Below the pieces are notes generated by a model. The model saw nothing but the letters and a program-made list of their open reading frames with translations, did not search any database and was not told where the DNA came from. A stretch of DNA of 19,429 bases from Clostridium sp. CAG:389 (GTDB taxonomy: Bacteria; Bacillota; Clostridia; TANB77; CAG-508): NCBI GenBank assembly GCA_000438255.1, contig FR901924.1, positions 1-19,429 of the forward strand. Direction: 5' to 3'. Of this stretch, positions 8,901 through 14,914 are shown in pieces. A program made the translations under genes and the position numbers. Positions within the stretch are counted from its first letter, which is position 1. Every line of letters starts with the position of its first letter.

Positions 8901-11578
8901 CAAAAACATATGATTATACAATAGATATTTCTCAAATTTCACAATATTCAATTGAATTTGAATATAATGGACTAAAATATGAGACAGTAGCAACGAATAT
9001 AAATGCAGCAAATGGTTCAAAAGTTAGTGAAACAACACAAAATAGGACAAGAGTAAATGAAAATTATTACTATGTAATGGGAAATACTCAAAAAACAGGA
9101 AGCGGAACACAAGGTAAAACTAGTGCAAATGTACCATTAACATATACAAGAGGAGACAATTATAATTCAAAATTAGTACAAAACACATCATATACTCCTG
9201 AATCACTTGATGGAAGTACAGATGTAAATGCAGGAAAAATGCTAGCTGATACACGAACAGCAGGTTATACATTCAGATGGAGTACAGGAGTGAGAGTTAT
9301 AAGAAATGTCAATTTAGGTATATATGAAAGAGAACAACCTGATTTGGCAATAGCAACAGATATTGATAATTTGAGTATGACAATTAATGGATATTCGCAT
9401 ATATATAATTATGGACAAAGAAGTGAATTTGCTAAAACAGGAGTACCAGATGATGCAAGACCTGAAAGTGAAATGTTGTTAGATGGATTTTCTGTTAGTG
9501 CTAAAAACAGAGCTGGAAAGTACAAAGATATGACATATACAAGAGGTGTGTATGATTCATATATATCATATACAAAAAATGATGAAAGTAATTCAAATAG
9601 ACTAAGAATTTATATAACTTATAAAATTGTAGTAAAGAATGAAAGTACAGTAGCATATGTAAATCCAAAATGTTTAACAAATTATGCTGATGAAAATTTA
9701 GATTTTGTGGATTCTTATATAGAAAATGGAAGCAAGCTTAATTGGACAGAAAGAACAGGAACAAGTGAGTCTTCTCATAAAGTATGGGATTCAGATGAAA
9801 TTAGTACACTTATAGAACCAGGAAAAATTGCAACAATTTATTTGACATATGAATTGAAAACAAGTGAAATATCAGGATTAGCTAAATTAGAAACTAATGA
9901 ACAATCTGCACGTATATTAAATAATACAACTGAAATAAAAGAATATGCTTCATATGATTCAAACAAAAAAACTTATGCAGGAATTGATAAAGATTCTGCA
10001 CCAGCAAACATTAGATATGGAGAAGTTTCTACATATGAAGATGATACAGATAGTGCACCAGACTTAAAAATATCAAGGAGAACAGAATCACCAACAGTTT
10101 CTGGAAAGATATTTGAAGATGAGACAACAGTTAAAGACAAAGAAGGCAGATTAGGTGATGGTAAATATGAAGAAGGTAATAATACTGTAAGTGGAGTTCA
10201 AGTTAGACTTATAAAATATAATGATTCTGAGAGTGAACCAATTAAATTATATACATTAGGTGATAATGGAGATGTAGTAATAAAAGATGCATATGCTTTG
10301 ACACCAAAAGACGGAACATATATTTTTGAAGGTATAATTCCAGGAGAATATGTAGTTAGATATAAATATGGAACAATAGGAGATCTACAAACTAAATTAT
10401 CTAATAATGTAAGTGTAACTACACAAGATTATAAATCTACAATAATAACAGTTGATAAATTTAAACAAGCAGTGGAAGATAAATCAGAATACTGGTATGA
10501 AGATACATCGTTGTCAGATTATTCATCAGCACTTGATGATTGGAAGTTAAGACAGGAAATTAATAAAAACTTAAAAGATATAACTTATTCAGTTAAAACA
10601 AATTATGATGAAATTAAAGATAATGAAAGTAACCACTTTATGATATCTACAACAGGAAAAATGAATTTTGCAATAGAGGATACAAAAAATCAAACTACTG
10701 AATATGATTATAAAGCACCATCACGTGTATATAATGTTAAATTTGGTATTGCAGAAAGACCAAGACAAAGTTTAGAACTTATAAAAGAAATAGATTATAT
10801 TAGATTAACGTCAGCATCAGGTCAAGTTATTGTAGAAGGAGACCCAAGAACAATGACTATGAATTATGTTACATATCCACCAAATGGTATGTTGAAAATT
10901 GAGGCTGATAATGAAATAATACAAGGTTCAACTTTGGATGTTGGATATACAATAAGTGTAATTAATAAGTCAGAAGCGGATTACAATACTGAAAATTATT
11001 ACAAGTATGGAATAATTGCAAGTACAGATAAACCGGTAGCATCAAAACTAAATTCTGTTATAGATTATATAGATGAAAACATGGTTACTGCTTATACAGA
11101 TACTGCTAATAAAGGTGAATGGAAATTACAACAACCAAGTGCTATTCAGATTTTACTTCAACCAGAAGTATATCAGGCTATTAAGAATAGAAGAACAATA
11201 TTGTTAAATGAATGTGATGTTACTATACCTAAGGGCGAGACTATAACGTTAGTGTCTGCAAGGGCAAGTAAAGTGCTTTCAACTTCTGATGATTCATTAT
11301 TTGTAAACTATTCAGAGGTGGTTAGTATATCAAATGATGTTGGTCGTTTCTATGGTGAAAATAGAAATGGTATATGGGGAAAAGTGACACCAGGTAACTT
11401 TAATTTAGAGAAGGTTTCTGATACTCATGAGAGTGATGATAATACTAAAAATAGTAGGGCAGAGCTTACTGTAATTCCACCAACTGGTGATAATAATGTA
11501 GTTTACTATGTTATTGGATTGTCTTGTTTGATTATAATTACAGCAGGAATTGTTATCATTAAGAAAAGAGTATTATAA
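2993..11578 (+). CDS. Giant sortase-anchored surface protein, apparent two-protein fusion
   Basis: This 2861-residue secreted protein is presumed to be displayed on the cell wall and to act in adhesion. Residues 1-33 form a signal peptide. DUF11-like domains follow at about 600-720 and 860-1020, a Pro-Asp tract at 1025-1064, an SdrD-B-like domain from 1069, and another DUF11-like domain from 1203 (FDLKLDKYV). Residues 1367-1398 look like a sorting signal: VKTG, hydrophobic 1374-1393, then KHNKK. Residues 1399-1422 resemble a second signal peptide ending TYA. After that come an SpaA/Cna-B domain (1641 to about 1715, candidate isopeptide Lys1647 and Glu1696) and two SdrD-B-plus-DUF11 modules (from 1884 and about 2367). 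The C-terminus has IPPTG (2828-2832), a membrane segment and KKRVL. The start has AGGAGGAG five bases upstream. Ligand unknown; no sortase gene is in the window. The region before residue 600 and residues 1424-1640 match no domain I recognise. Confidence 0.88.
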   Translation: MKEFIRKIISIFTIMLMMVNSSLLLVISSAVEAVQNIIDESKINAVYELNLEKYVNFKVGDSAGLMIQTNLKTGIEYEDGHEYNPLSSTGIILNTPRINDEYPENIEIVAKSTKATNGDDNGKDFNYVYDNKTGKIKLVAVNEPDDNGNIYSENVTDARDEYQIVLYYSENCYNENNENRKLDFSGKMQLNIKNDEETKIQKDIMQNFEVSENLSGLISTDVTTSDIYNGYINSNFKNNTDYRTEYTENMNIQISYKQISDEIKIDTKNFVMNLENIENETQDIVYKSTKINKNEVLDELGENGNLQILDIDGNVLGEINKDTETNENGIVEIAYENEISELIIKLSQPEKIGDINIQNVRQIKETMKDINIKKIELKNTISCFNNEKEIIKYIDEDSNEEKEEEREYQKDIYNCESKNITEIKDAETRIDLNVDKTNWTNNVQNDVNFTATLVANSEKYSLFKNPVIEIQLPREVENVVLGNCSLLYDDNFKIVKKEVVEKSNSKVIRIELQGEQTKYMLNSLVNGINVLIPATIILSQNINSTDSNINVTYKNEVENKNDYENDGQEFKQIGIEINSIYNNVGTTQNTDETSNIEEIKQNLNVKIQTQVGNKILKNGDTIYDKQIIKYVVTLVNNGDNKISNININGQIPEGTVYATIDKGSYFYENYEYVKYENMKNWDINIDSLEAGETQERFYEVVVDKLNGQSRNISNTVEVKVQNQIISSKTNENVIKPAILSAFVKSYMGRDEKNNMHYWLEVENVSDSVVKNVSIETSEFSKEISFLEAILYEGDTPNIGEFKDNKYVANIGDISPGQKKTIIVRTSTGNYDDNINVYELKMSMVVKSDGIDEVQSNENRRDCYPEYVTVTQESDKTGKNVESGQKITYTLKIKNESKIRTSINVYDYLSEYLDGGEAKFQMYDFGDDIYTEYNLKQEATKEYPRKDVTLNIGNTMTDSDGNILPSMEFYTTIPAGRELEVVFTATAREVEEPTVVSNYVTVSGKYIHTKVSNVVSFTIVPEGYVDPIPDPDPDPDPEPDPKPDPNPDPDPTPDPDPDPEPDPEPGEKSYNISGQVWFDKDENGLNNNEKSMEGITVKIYNADNNTILKDENGNSKILTTNENGNYKFSNISNGKYLVLFEFDEDEYDVTKYKVSSKYYKNSDVVLKEVAIDGVVKKVGITDIINVNSNDVTDINMGLIYKAKFDLKLDKYVNKIKVTNGNGTKEYNFSNQKMAKIEIPVKQISNTTIEIQYKIVVTNEGTTDGSVTEIIDYLPNGMTLNDNNWKTNSDGNVYTNILSGTKISSGESKEVTLTVTKQLSTDDDIGTFINSAEIAHCINVKNLEDIDSTPGNKNKDEDDYSEATVIISVKTGLVRNIFIIIIMIGVLILVIYLLLKHNKKIGNLNKIALFIFVFLLIGANSTYALNIKGPSPGGPYYGDDGVLYHCMDPGMGQCSTGNHYYSFAGTTDDTGWQLRSIVNPTISLSQNSGAAQFSISGGNYLVGPYYLYTNQSVGISISGTYVANNGSYVYESSISGSQISLTNNGGGSYTLYFVLPLQTIEVKNITASQTLVNGGSRYYERSWREWYSCYSVSGHTGGNAKLQHANNASIVQRMKSSNSKSDSRTEYFNISKTIGLSGKTHKGSIQVVKSDVDTGSRLAGASFRITGGVANIISYGTTNASGLIQFNNLQPGTYTVTEIGAPVGYNLTLQTDTVKSTGVSVNNTSTVWFTNRKYGNLTVEKVDNSKVSAGQTGSTIHTLYDNESDKQLGDVTLDPLVFKNIGFKVYYTIPGNGTKRYITNYVANTSKPSSYSETNQANAQIFRTDSNCQFRLINMPQYYIYHVEEVELTDDMAQYYDIGIADEAIYLNNNYQGANTLYYAKNIQKRVDIAGYVWEDKRQTKSSVRDNLYKVSDNSSATDDDVRIGGIMVYLKKNGVVIAKRRTNTTNIDKSHKIGEYFFPARGDYEIDDNNPKTYDYTIDISQISQYSIEFEYNGLKYETVATNINAANGSKVSETTQNRTRVNENYYYVMGNTQKTGSGTQGKTSANVPLTYTRGDNYNSKLVQNTSYTPESLDGSTDVNAGKMLADTRTAGYTFRWSTGVRVIRNVNLGIYEREQPDLAIATDIDNLSMTINGYSHIYNYGQRSEFAKTGVPDDARPESEMLLDGFSVSAKNRAGKYKDMTYTRGVYDSYISYTKNDESNSNRLRIYITYKIVVKNESTVAYVNPKCLTNYADENLDFVDSYIENGSKLNWTERTGTSESSHKVWDSDEISTLIEPGKIATIYLTYELKTSEISGLAKLETNEQSARILNNTTEIKEYASYDSNKKTYAGIDKDSAPANIRYGEVSTYEDDTDSAPDLKISRRTESPTVSGKIFEDETTVKDKEGRLGDGKYEEGNNTVSGVQVRLIKYNDSESEPIKLYTLGDNGDVVIKDAYALTPKDGTYIFEGIIPGEYVVRYKYGTIGDLQTKLSNNVSVTTQDYKSTIITVDKFKQAVEDKSEYWYEDTSLSDYSSALDDWKLRQEINKNLKDITYSVKTNYDEIKDNESNHFMISTTGKMNFAIEDTKNQTTEYDYKAPSRVYNVKFGIAERPRQSLELIKEIDYIRLTSASGQVIVEGDPRTMTMNYVTYPPNGMLKIEADNEIIQGSTLDVGYTISVINKSEADYNTENYYKYGIIASTDKPVASKLNSVIDYIDENMVTAYTDTANKGEWKLQQPSAIQILLQPEVYQAIKNRRTILLNECDVTIPKGETITLVSARASKVLSTSDDSLFVNYSEVVSISNDVGRFYGENRNGIWGKVTPGNFNLEKVSDTHESDDNTKNSRAELTVIPPTGDNNVVYYVIGLSCLIIITAGIVIIKKRVL
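6065..6184 (+). repeat. Pro-Asp dipeptide tract (40 residues)
   Basis: The reading frame here alternates proline with Asp, Glu, Lys, Asn, Thr or Ile for 40 residues (1025-1064), with CCAGATCC-like six-base units in the DNA. Tracts like this usually act as stiff, extended spacers that hold binding domains off the cell wall. Every second residue is Pro without exception, while the partner residue varies. Unit number could change by slippage in steps that keep the frame. Confidence 0.9.
7091..7258 (+). other. Internal anchor plus signal-peptide-like segment (fusion junction)
   Basis: Residues 1367-1398 read VKTG, a 20-residue hydrophobic stretch and KHNKK, the pattern of a C-terminal sorting signal or membrane anchor. 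Directly after, residues 1399-1422 (KIGNLNK, hydrophobic 1405-1417, STYA) read like a signal peptide with its cleavage site. The predicted topology is a membrane hairpin with a short basic cytoplasmic loop and both large halves outside. No in-frame ATG, GTG or ribosome binding site supports a separate downstream gene. Confidence 0.75.
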
Positions 11579-11582
11579 AGTA

Positions 11583-11629
11583 AAAAAAATAAGATTCAAG
11601 TTATAATTTATCTTGAATCTTATTTTTTT
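11583..11629. terminator. Bidirectional terminator after the surface protein
   Basis: An 18-bp perfect stem (11583-11600 with 11612-11629, core AAGATTCAAG/CTTGAATCTT) with an 11-nt loop is flanked by A- and T-runs, so a U-tract is made in both directions. It starts four bases after the surface protein stop and overlaps the stop codon of the convergent gene at 11628. Confidence 0.92.
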
Positions 11630-12008
11630 ATCTAGAATAATCATTTTGAAGTCTATCAAAATCATGATTGCTTAAATGTGTAGGTTTTTCTCCTGTCCAT
11701 TTTGCTGCTTCAAGGTCTTGATAAGTTTGGTTTGCTTTTGCTTTCAGATTTGTAAGTTCTTCAAGTCTGTTTGTTAAACTAGAATGTAATGTCTGTAATT
11801 CTCCTAAACTTTTGTTTTTTAATGAGTAAGTAGTTACATTTCTTAGATTCCATAAACAGCTATCAAAACTGTTTATTTTTTTAATTTTATCTACTAAGTT
11901 TACTATTTGAGTAGCTAAAATTTCTTTTTTTCCAGAATCATCTTCTGGCATTAGTGGCCTGTTATTTGAGTCTTTAAAAATTTTACGTAAAGTATCAATC
12001 ATTCCCAT
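11628..12008 (-). CDS. Small soluble protein of unknown function
   Basis: I do not recognise this 126-residue protein. It is hydrophilic, without signal peptide or membrane segment, and looks mostly helical. A Leu/Lys-rich stretch (about 70-105, including SLTNRLEELTNLKAKANQ) could form a short coiled coil. There is one cysteine and a Trp-containing tail (AKWTGEKPTHLSNHDFDRL). The start is placed at the ATG of 12008: AAGGAA (opposite strand of 12018-12023) is nine bases upstream of it, whereas a GTG three codons earlier abuts that site directly. A clean promoter lies just upstream, so the gene is probably expressed alone. It converges on the surface protein gene and shares its terminator; a functional link to that gene is unproven. 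Confidence 0.68.
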   Translation of the reverse strand: MGMIDTLRKIFKDSNNRPLMPEDDSGKKEILATQIVNLVDKIKKINSFDSCLWNLRNVTTYSLKNKSLGELQTLHSSLTNRLEELTNLKAKANQTYQDLEAAKWTGEKPTHLSNHDFDRLQNDYSR

Positions 12009-12031
12009 ATTAATCACTTCCTTATATATAT

Positions 12032-12060
12032 ATTATACTATGAATAATCATCAAAGTCAA
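12032..12060 (-). promoter_or_regulatory. Sigma-A promoter of the small unknown gene
   Basis: On the - strand TTGACT (12055-12060) and TATAAT (12032-12037) are spaced by 17 nt. The predicted start near 12025 leaves a very short leader that still contains the AAGGAA site. It is divergent from the tRNA promoter, with eight bases between the two -35 boxes. Confidence 0.75.
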
Positions 12061-12068
12061 AATTTTGC

Positions 12069-12097
12069 TTGAAATTAATGATAAAATCTGTTATAGT
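12069..12097 (+). promoter_or_regulatory. Sigma-A promoter of tRNA-Arg
   Basis: TTGAAA (12069-12074) and TATAGT (12092-12097) are separated by 17 nt and lie 17 nt before the first base of the mature tRNA, giving a short 5' leader for RNase P removal. Confidence 0.75.
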
Positions 12098-12114
12098 ATG
12101 TATATATGATTTAT

Positions 12115-12190
12115 GTGCTCATAGCTCAGCAGGATAGAGTAGTCGCCTCCTAAGCGACAGATGGGGGTTCGAGTCCCTCTGGGCACACCA
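12115..12190 (+). tRNA. tRNA-Arg(CCU)
   Basis: This 76-nt gene folds into a standard cloverleaf. The acceptor stem pairs GTGCTCA with TGGGCAC (one G-U), the D-arm contains AGCTCAGCAGGATAGAGT, the anticodon stem GTCGC/GCGAC encloses the loop CTCCTAA, and the T-arm contains GGGTTCGAGTCCC. The anticodon CCU at 12149-12151 reads the arginine codon AGG. The 3' CCA is encoded. AGG is used sparingly in this window compared with AGA, so this is a minor-codon tRNA. No hairpin terminator follows. Confidence 0.97.
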
Positions 12191-12216
12191 ATGTTTTTTA
12201 TTTTTAGGAGGAAAAT

Positions 12217-12969
12217 TTGAAGGAAAAAATAAAGCAATTAGCAAATACAAGACAATTTCATATATGTATGGTATTAGTTATTATTTTTGCAATACTATTT
12301 ATTGCGGGAATCATATCATTAAAATATAATGTTGAAGGAGAAGGAAATCCTCCATTCAATTTATCAAAAATATCAATAATAAGTAATATTGACGGAACAG
12401 ATACAGAAGACACAGAAAACAAATGGAATTTGGAAGTTAATCAAAATAATGATATATATTTATATATAAAAAAGAACGAAAATTATAAATATACAGAAAC
12501 AATATCAAGTGTTGTTATAAATAATTTTAATATTGTAAAATCTCCAAGTGTAGGACAATTGAAGTTATTTAAGCCAGATGTTGATGTAGAAAATGTAATT
12601 TTTATAAGTAGTTCAGAAAATGAAACAAATAGTATAGAATATGAAGGAGATATTAATTCTAATATCAAGAATATGAAAATTTCTAATCAAGGTGGTATAG
12701 TTGTTTTTAGATATGCTATTACTGGAATTGGAAATTATATTTCTAATGATGATGGAGAAATAAATCATAATGAATTGTTAAAAAAATTATCTGTAAATTA
12801 TGATGATTTGAAATTTGAAGTTTCATTTGATATTAATATTAATTTGGATTCTAAAAAAAGTTATAAAGCTAATATGAAATTAGAATTACCAATCGGAAAT
12901 GTTGTTGATGATGGTATTCAAAGTAAAGAAAATACTGATTTAGAAAATAGTATCTTTAAAAGAATTTAA
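12217..12969 (+). CDS. Membrane-anchored extracellular protein of unknown function
   Basis: This 250-residue protein of no family I can name has one N-terminal membrane segment (about 17-38, MVLVIIFAILFIAGII). The rest (about 39-250) is rich in Asn, Asp, Ser and Ile and probably forms a beta-rich domain outside the cell. There are no cysteines in that domain and no sorting signal. The start is TTG at 12217, five bases after AGGAGG (12206-12211); no ATG fits, and the next residues KEKIKQL give a normal cytoplasmic tail. It begins 26 bases after the tRNA-Arg CCA end with no hairpin between, so it is probably read from the tRNA promoter. It lies just upstream of ffs-dnaX but has no evident role in replication. 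Confidence 0.82.
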   Translation: MKEKIKQLANTRQFHICMVLVIIFAILFIAGIISLKYNVEGEGNPPFNLSKISIISNIDGTDTEDTENKWNLEVNQNNDIYLYIKKNENYKYTETISSVVINNFNIVKSPSVGQLKLFKPDVDVENVIFISSSENETNSIEYEGDINSNIKNMKISNQGGIVVFRYAITGIGNYISNDDGEINHNELLKKLSVNYDDLKFEVSFDININLDSKKSYKANMKLELPIGNVVDDGIQSKENTDLENSIFKRI

Positions 12970-12976
12970 AAAATAC

Positions 12977-13005
12977 TTGATAATTTTTCTAAGTCAGTAT
13001 ATAAT
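12977..13005 (+). promoter_or_regulatory. Sigma-A promoter of the SRP RNA gene
   Basis: TTGATA (12977-12982) and TATAAT (13000-13005) are spaced by 17 nt, predicting a start at about 13012, where the SRP RNA terminal helix begins. It may also drive dnaX. Confidence 0.8.
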
Positions 13006-13012
13006 ACAGAAG

Positions 13013-13144
13013 GTATAAAATTTAATCTTTGTATAGAGAGCAATCCAATAGAGACCTATGAACCTTGTCAGGTCCGGAAGGAAGCAGCAATAAGTAGAAA
13101 ATCTTTATGTGGAGTGCTCTCTATAGAGGGATTAAATTTTATAC
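13013..13144 (+). ncRNA. ffs: Small signal recognition particle RNA (4.5S-like)
   Basis: This RNA binds Ffh and takes nascent membrane and secreted proteins to FtsY. The conserved apical domain is clear: GACCTATGAACC, the CAGGTCCGGAAGGAAGCAGC block containing the tetraloop and symmetric internal loop, then AATAAG (about 13053-13094). Flanking segments pair as one long hairpin: TAGAGAGCA (13034-13042) with TGCTCTCTA (13115-13123), and a perfect 15-bp AT-rich outer helix, 13013-13027 with 13130-13144. The 5' end agrees with the promoter at 12977-13005. The position just before dnaX is conserved in Gram-positives. The mature ends are uncertain, since the outer helix may be trimmed. Confidence 0.95.
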
Positions 13145-13183
13145 TATATATAGGAAATATATTTATATAAAGGATGTGAGAAT

Positions 13184-14815
13184 ATGGGGTACACAGCTCT
13201 TTATAGAAAATTTAGACCAATTACGTTTTCAGAACTTGTTGGACAAGAACATATTACCAGAACATTAAGAAATCAAATTATGGCAGATAGAGTGGGACAT
13301 GCATATTTATTTAATGGTGGTCGTGGTACTGGTAAAACATCATCTGCAAAAATTTTGGCAAGAGCAATAAATTGCTTAAACCCAAAAGATGGTGAGCCTT
13401 GCAATGAGTGTGAAATTTGTAAAGGAGCTTTAAATGGCTCACTTACAGATATTGTAGAAATGGATGCTGCTTCAAATAACAGTGTTGAAGATATTAGGAG
13501 TATTCGTGAAGAGGTCAATTTTTTACCTACAAAAGCAAAATATAGAGTATATATAATAGACGAGGTTCATATGCTTTCACCTGGGGCTTTTAATGCATTG
13601 TTAAAAACATTAGAAGAGCCACCTGAACATGTTAAATTTATTTTAGCTACAACAGAACCTCAAAAACTACCTGCAACAATTCTTTCAAGGTGTCAAAGAT
13701 TTGATTTTAAAAGGATATCAAATGAAGATATAATTAAAAGATTAGAGATAGTTTGTAAAGAAAGTAATATAGAAATTACAGAAGGGGCTTTAAAAATTAT
13801 TTCAGTTTTAGCAGAAGGTGCAATGAGAGATGCATTATCAATTTTGGAAAGATGTGTGCAAGACGGCGAAAATAAAATTGATGAAGATAAAATTAAAGAC
13901 TTGGTCGGAATTCCTAAAATTACATTCGTACATAGTATAGTTGATGCTATTGTTGAATATGATATAGATAAAGCATTAGCTAGTATGGATGAAATTTTAA
14001 ATCAAGGTAAAGATTTAAATAATTTTTTATGGGAAATTATTAAATATGTAAAAGATGTCTTAATTTATAAGTCTTCTGGAAAAGCTGAGTTGTATAGTGA
14101 AGATGAAGTCACAAATATAAAGAATTTATCAGATAAAGTGACAAAAGAAAAACTTGTAAATTTAATTTATGAATTATCAAATTTAGAGAATGATATGAAA
14201 TGGTCAACACAAAAAACTATTATGTTTCAAGCTGGAATTATTAAATTGTGTAGTAAAGAAATTGGTACAGGTGGAGATATAGAGGATAGACTTGAAAAAA
14301 TAGAAAATTATTTAAAATCTGGAAAAATTGCAATTACTAATAATTCTACTGTATATAATAATGTACCTTCAGGGGTTACTACAAATAATGTTGTTAGAAA
14401 CAATGTACCTAAAATGCAAGTTACTCAAACTGTTTCTAATAGTACTGTAAATGCTCAACCTATGACTAAAAAATATTCAAATGATTTAAGTAAGAGTTGG
14501 CCTAAAATTGTTAATGATTTGAAACAAAATGGCAAGATTGTTTTGTATACTAATTTAATGAATACAAGTGCTGAACAGGTTGGAGATTCTGTTGTTGAAA
14601 TTAAATTTAGAAAAGGTATGACTGCTTTTGGAAAGGCTGTTTTAGATAAACAAGAGAATATTAAAGAAATTTCTAATTTGGTTTCTATGGCTTGTGGTAA
14701 AAATATGCAAATTAAGTATATAAATGATGTACAAAATCAAGTTGTTGAACATCACCCAGAGGATGATATACAAAAGCTGGCAAGTGAGTCTGATATACCT
14801 TTTAATATTGTGTAA
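13184..14815 (+). CDS. dnaX: DNA polymerase III subunit gamma/tau
   Basis: This is the AAA+ clamp-loader subunit that opens the beta clamp and, in its full-length tau form, links polymerase and helicase. The N-terminus shows Walker A GGRGTGKTS (45-53), a zinc module with Cys64, 73, 76 and 79, Walker B VYIIDEVHML (122-131), and the SRC arginine-finger motif (168-170). Domain III runs to about residue 370. A low-complexity Asn/Thr/Val linker follows (about 385-430), then a folded C-terminal domain. The 543-residue length is close to B. subtilis tau (about 560). The ATG has AAAGGA nine bases upstream. It heads the dnaX-ybaB-recR set behind ffs. An A6 run at 14295-14300 sits at the domain III/linker border (see findings). 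Confidence 0.97.
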   Translation: MGYTALYRKFRPITFSELVGQEHITRTLRNQIMADRVGHAYLFNGGRGTGKTSSAKILARAINCLNPKDGEPCNECEICKGALNGSLTDIVEMDAASNNSVEDIRSIREEVNFLPTKAKYRVYIIDEVHMLSPGAFNALLKTLEEPPEHVKFILATTEPQKLPATILSRCQRFDFKRISNEDIIKRLEIVCKESNIEITEGALKIISVLAEGAMRDALSILERCVQDGENKIDEDKIKDLVGIPKITFVHSIVDAIVEYDIDKALASMDEILNQGKDLNNFLWEIIKYVKDVLIYKSSGKAELYSEDEVTNIKNLSDKVTKEKLVNLIYELSNLENDMKWSTQKTIMFQAGIIKLCSKEIGTGGDIEDRLEKIENYLKSGKIAITNNSTVYNNVPSGVTTNNVVRNNVPKMQVTQTVSNSTVNAQPMTKKYSNDLSKSWPKIVNDLKQNGKIVLYTNLMNTSAEQVGDSVVEIKFRKGMTAFGKAVLDKQENIKEISNLVSMACGKNMQIKYINDVQNQVVEHHPEDDIQKLASESDIPFNIV

Positions 14816-14914
14816 TTTACTTTTAGGTACGTGTCTGTTTGGGACATCATATAAAAAAAGACGTATATTATAAAAAATATTATTAAAATAATAAAAAAAG
14901 AGGAGGATTTTAAA

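Noticed and set aside
12009..12017. GTG at 12017 as the start of the small - strand gene
   Set aside because: It directly abuts the AAGGAA site; the ATG at 12008 has proper nine-base spacing.
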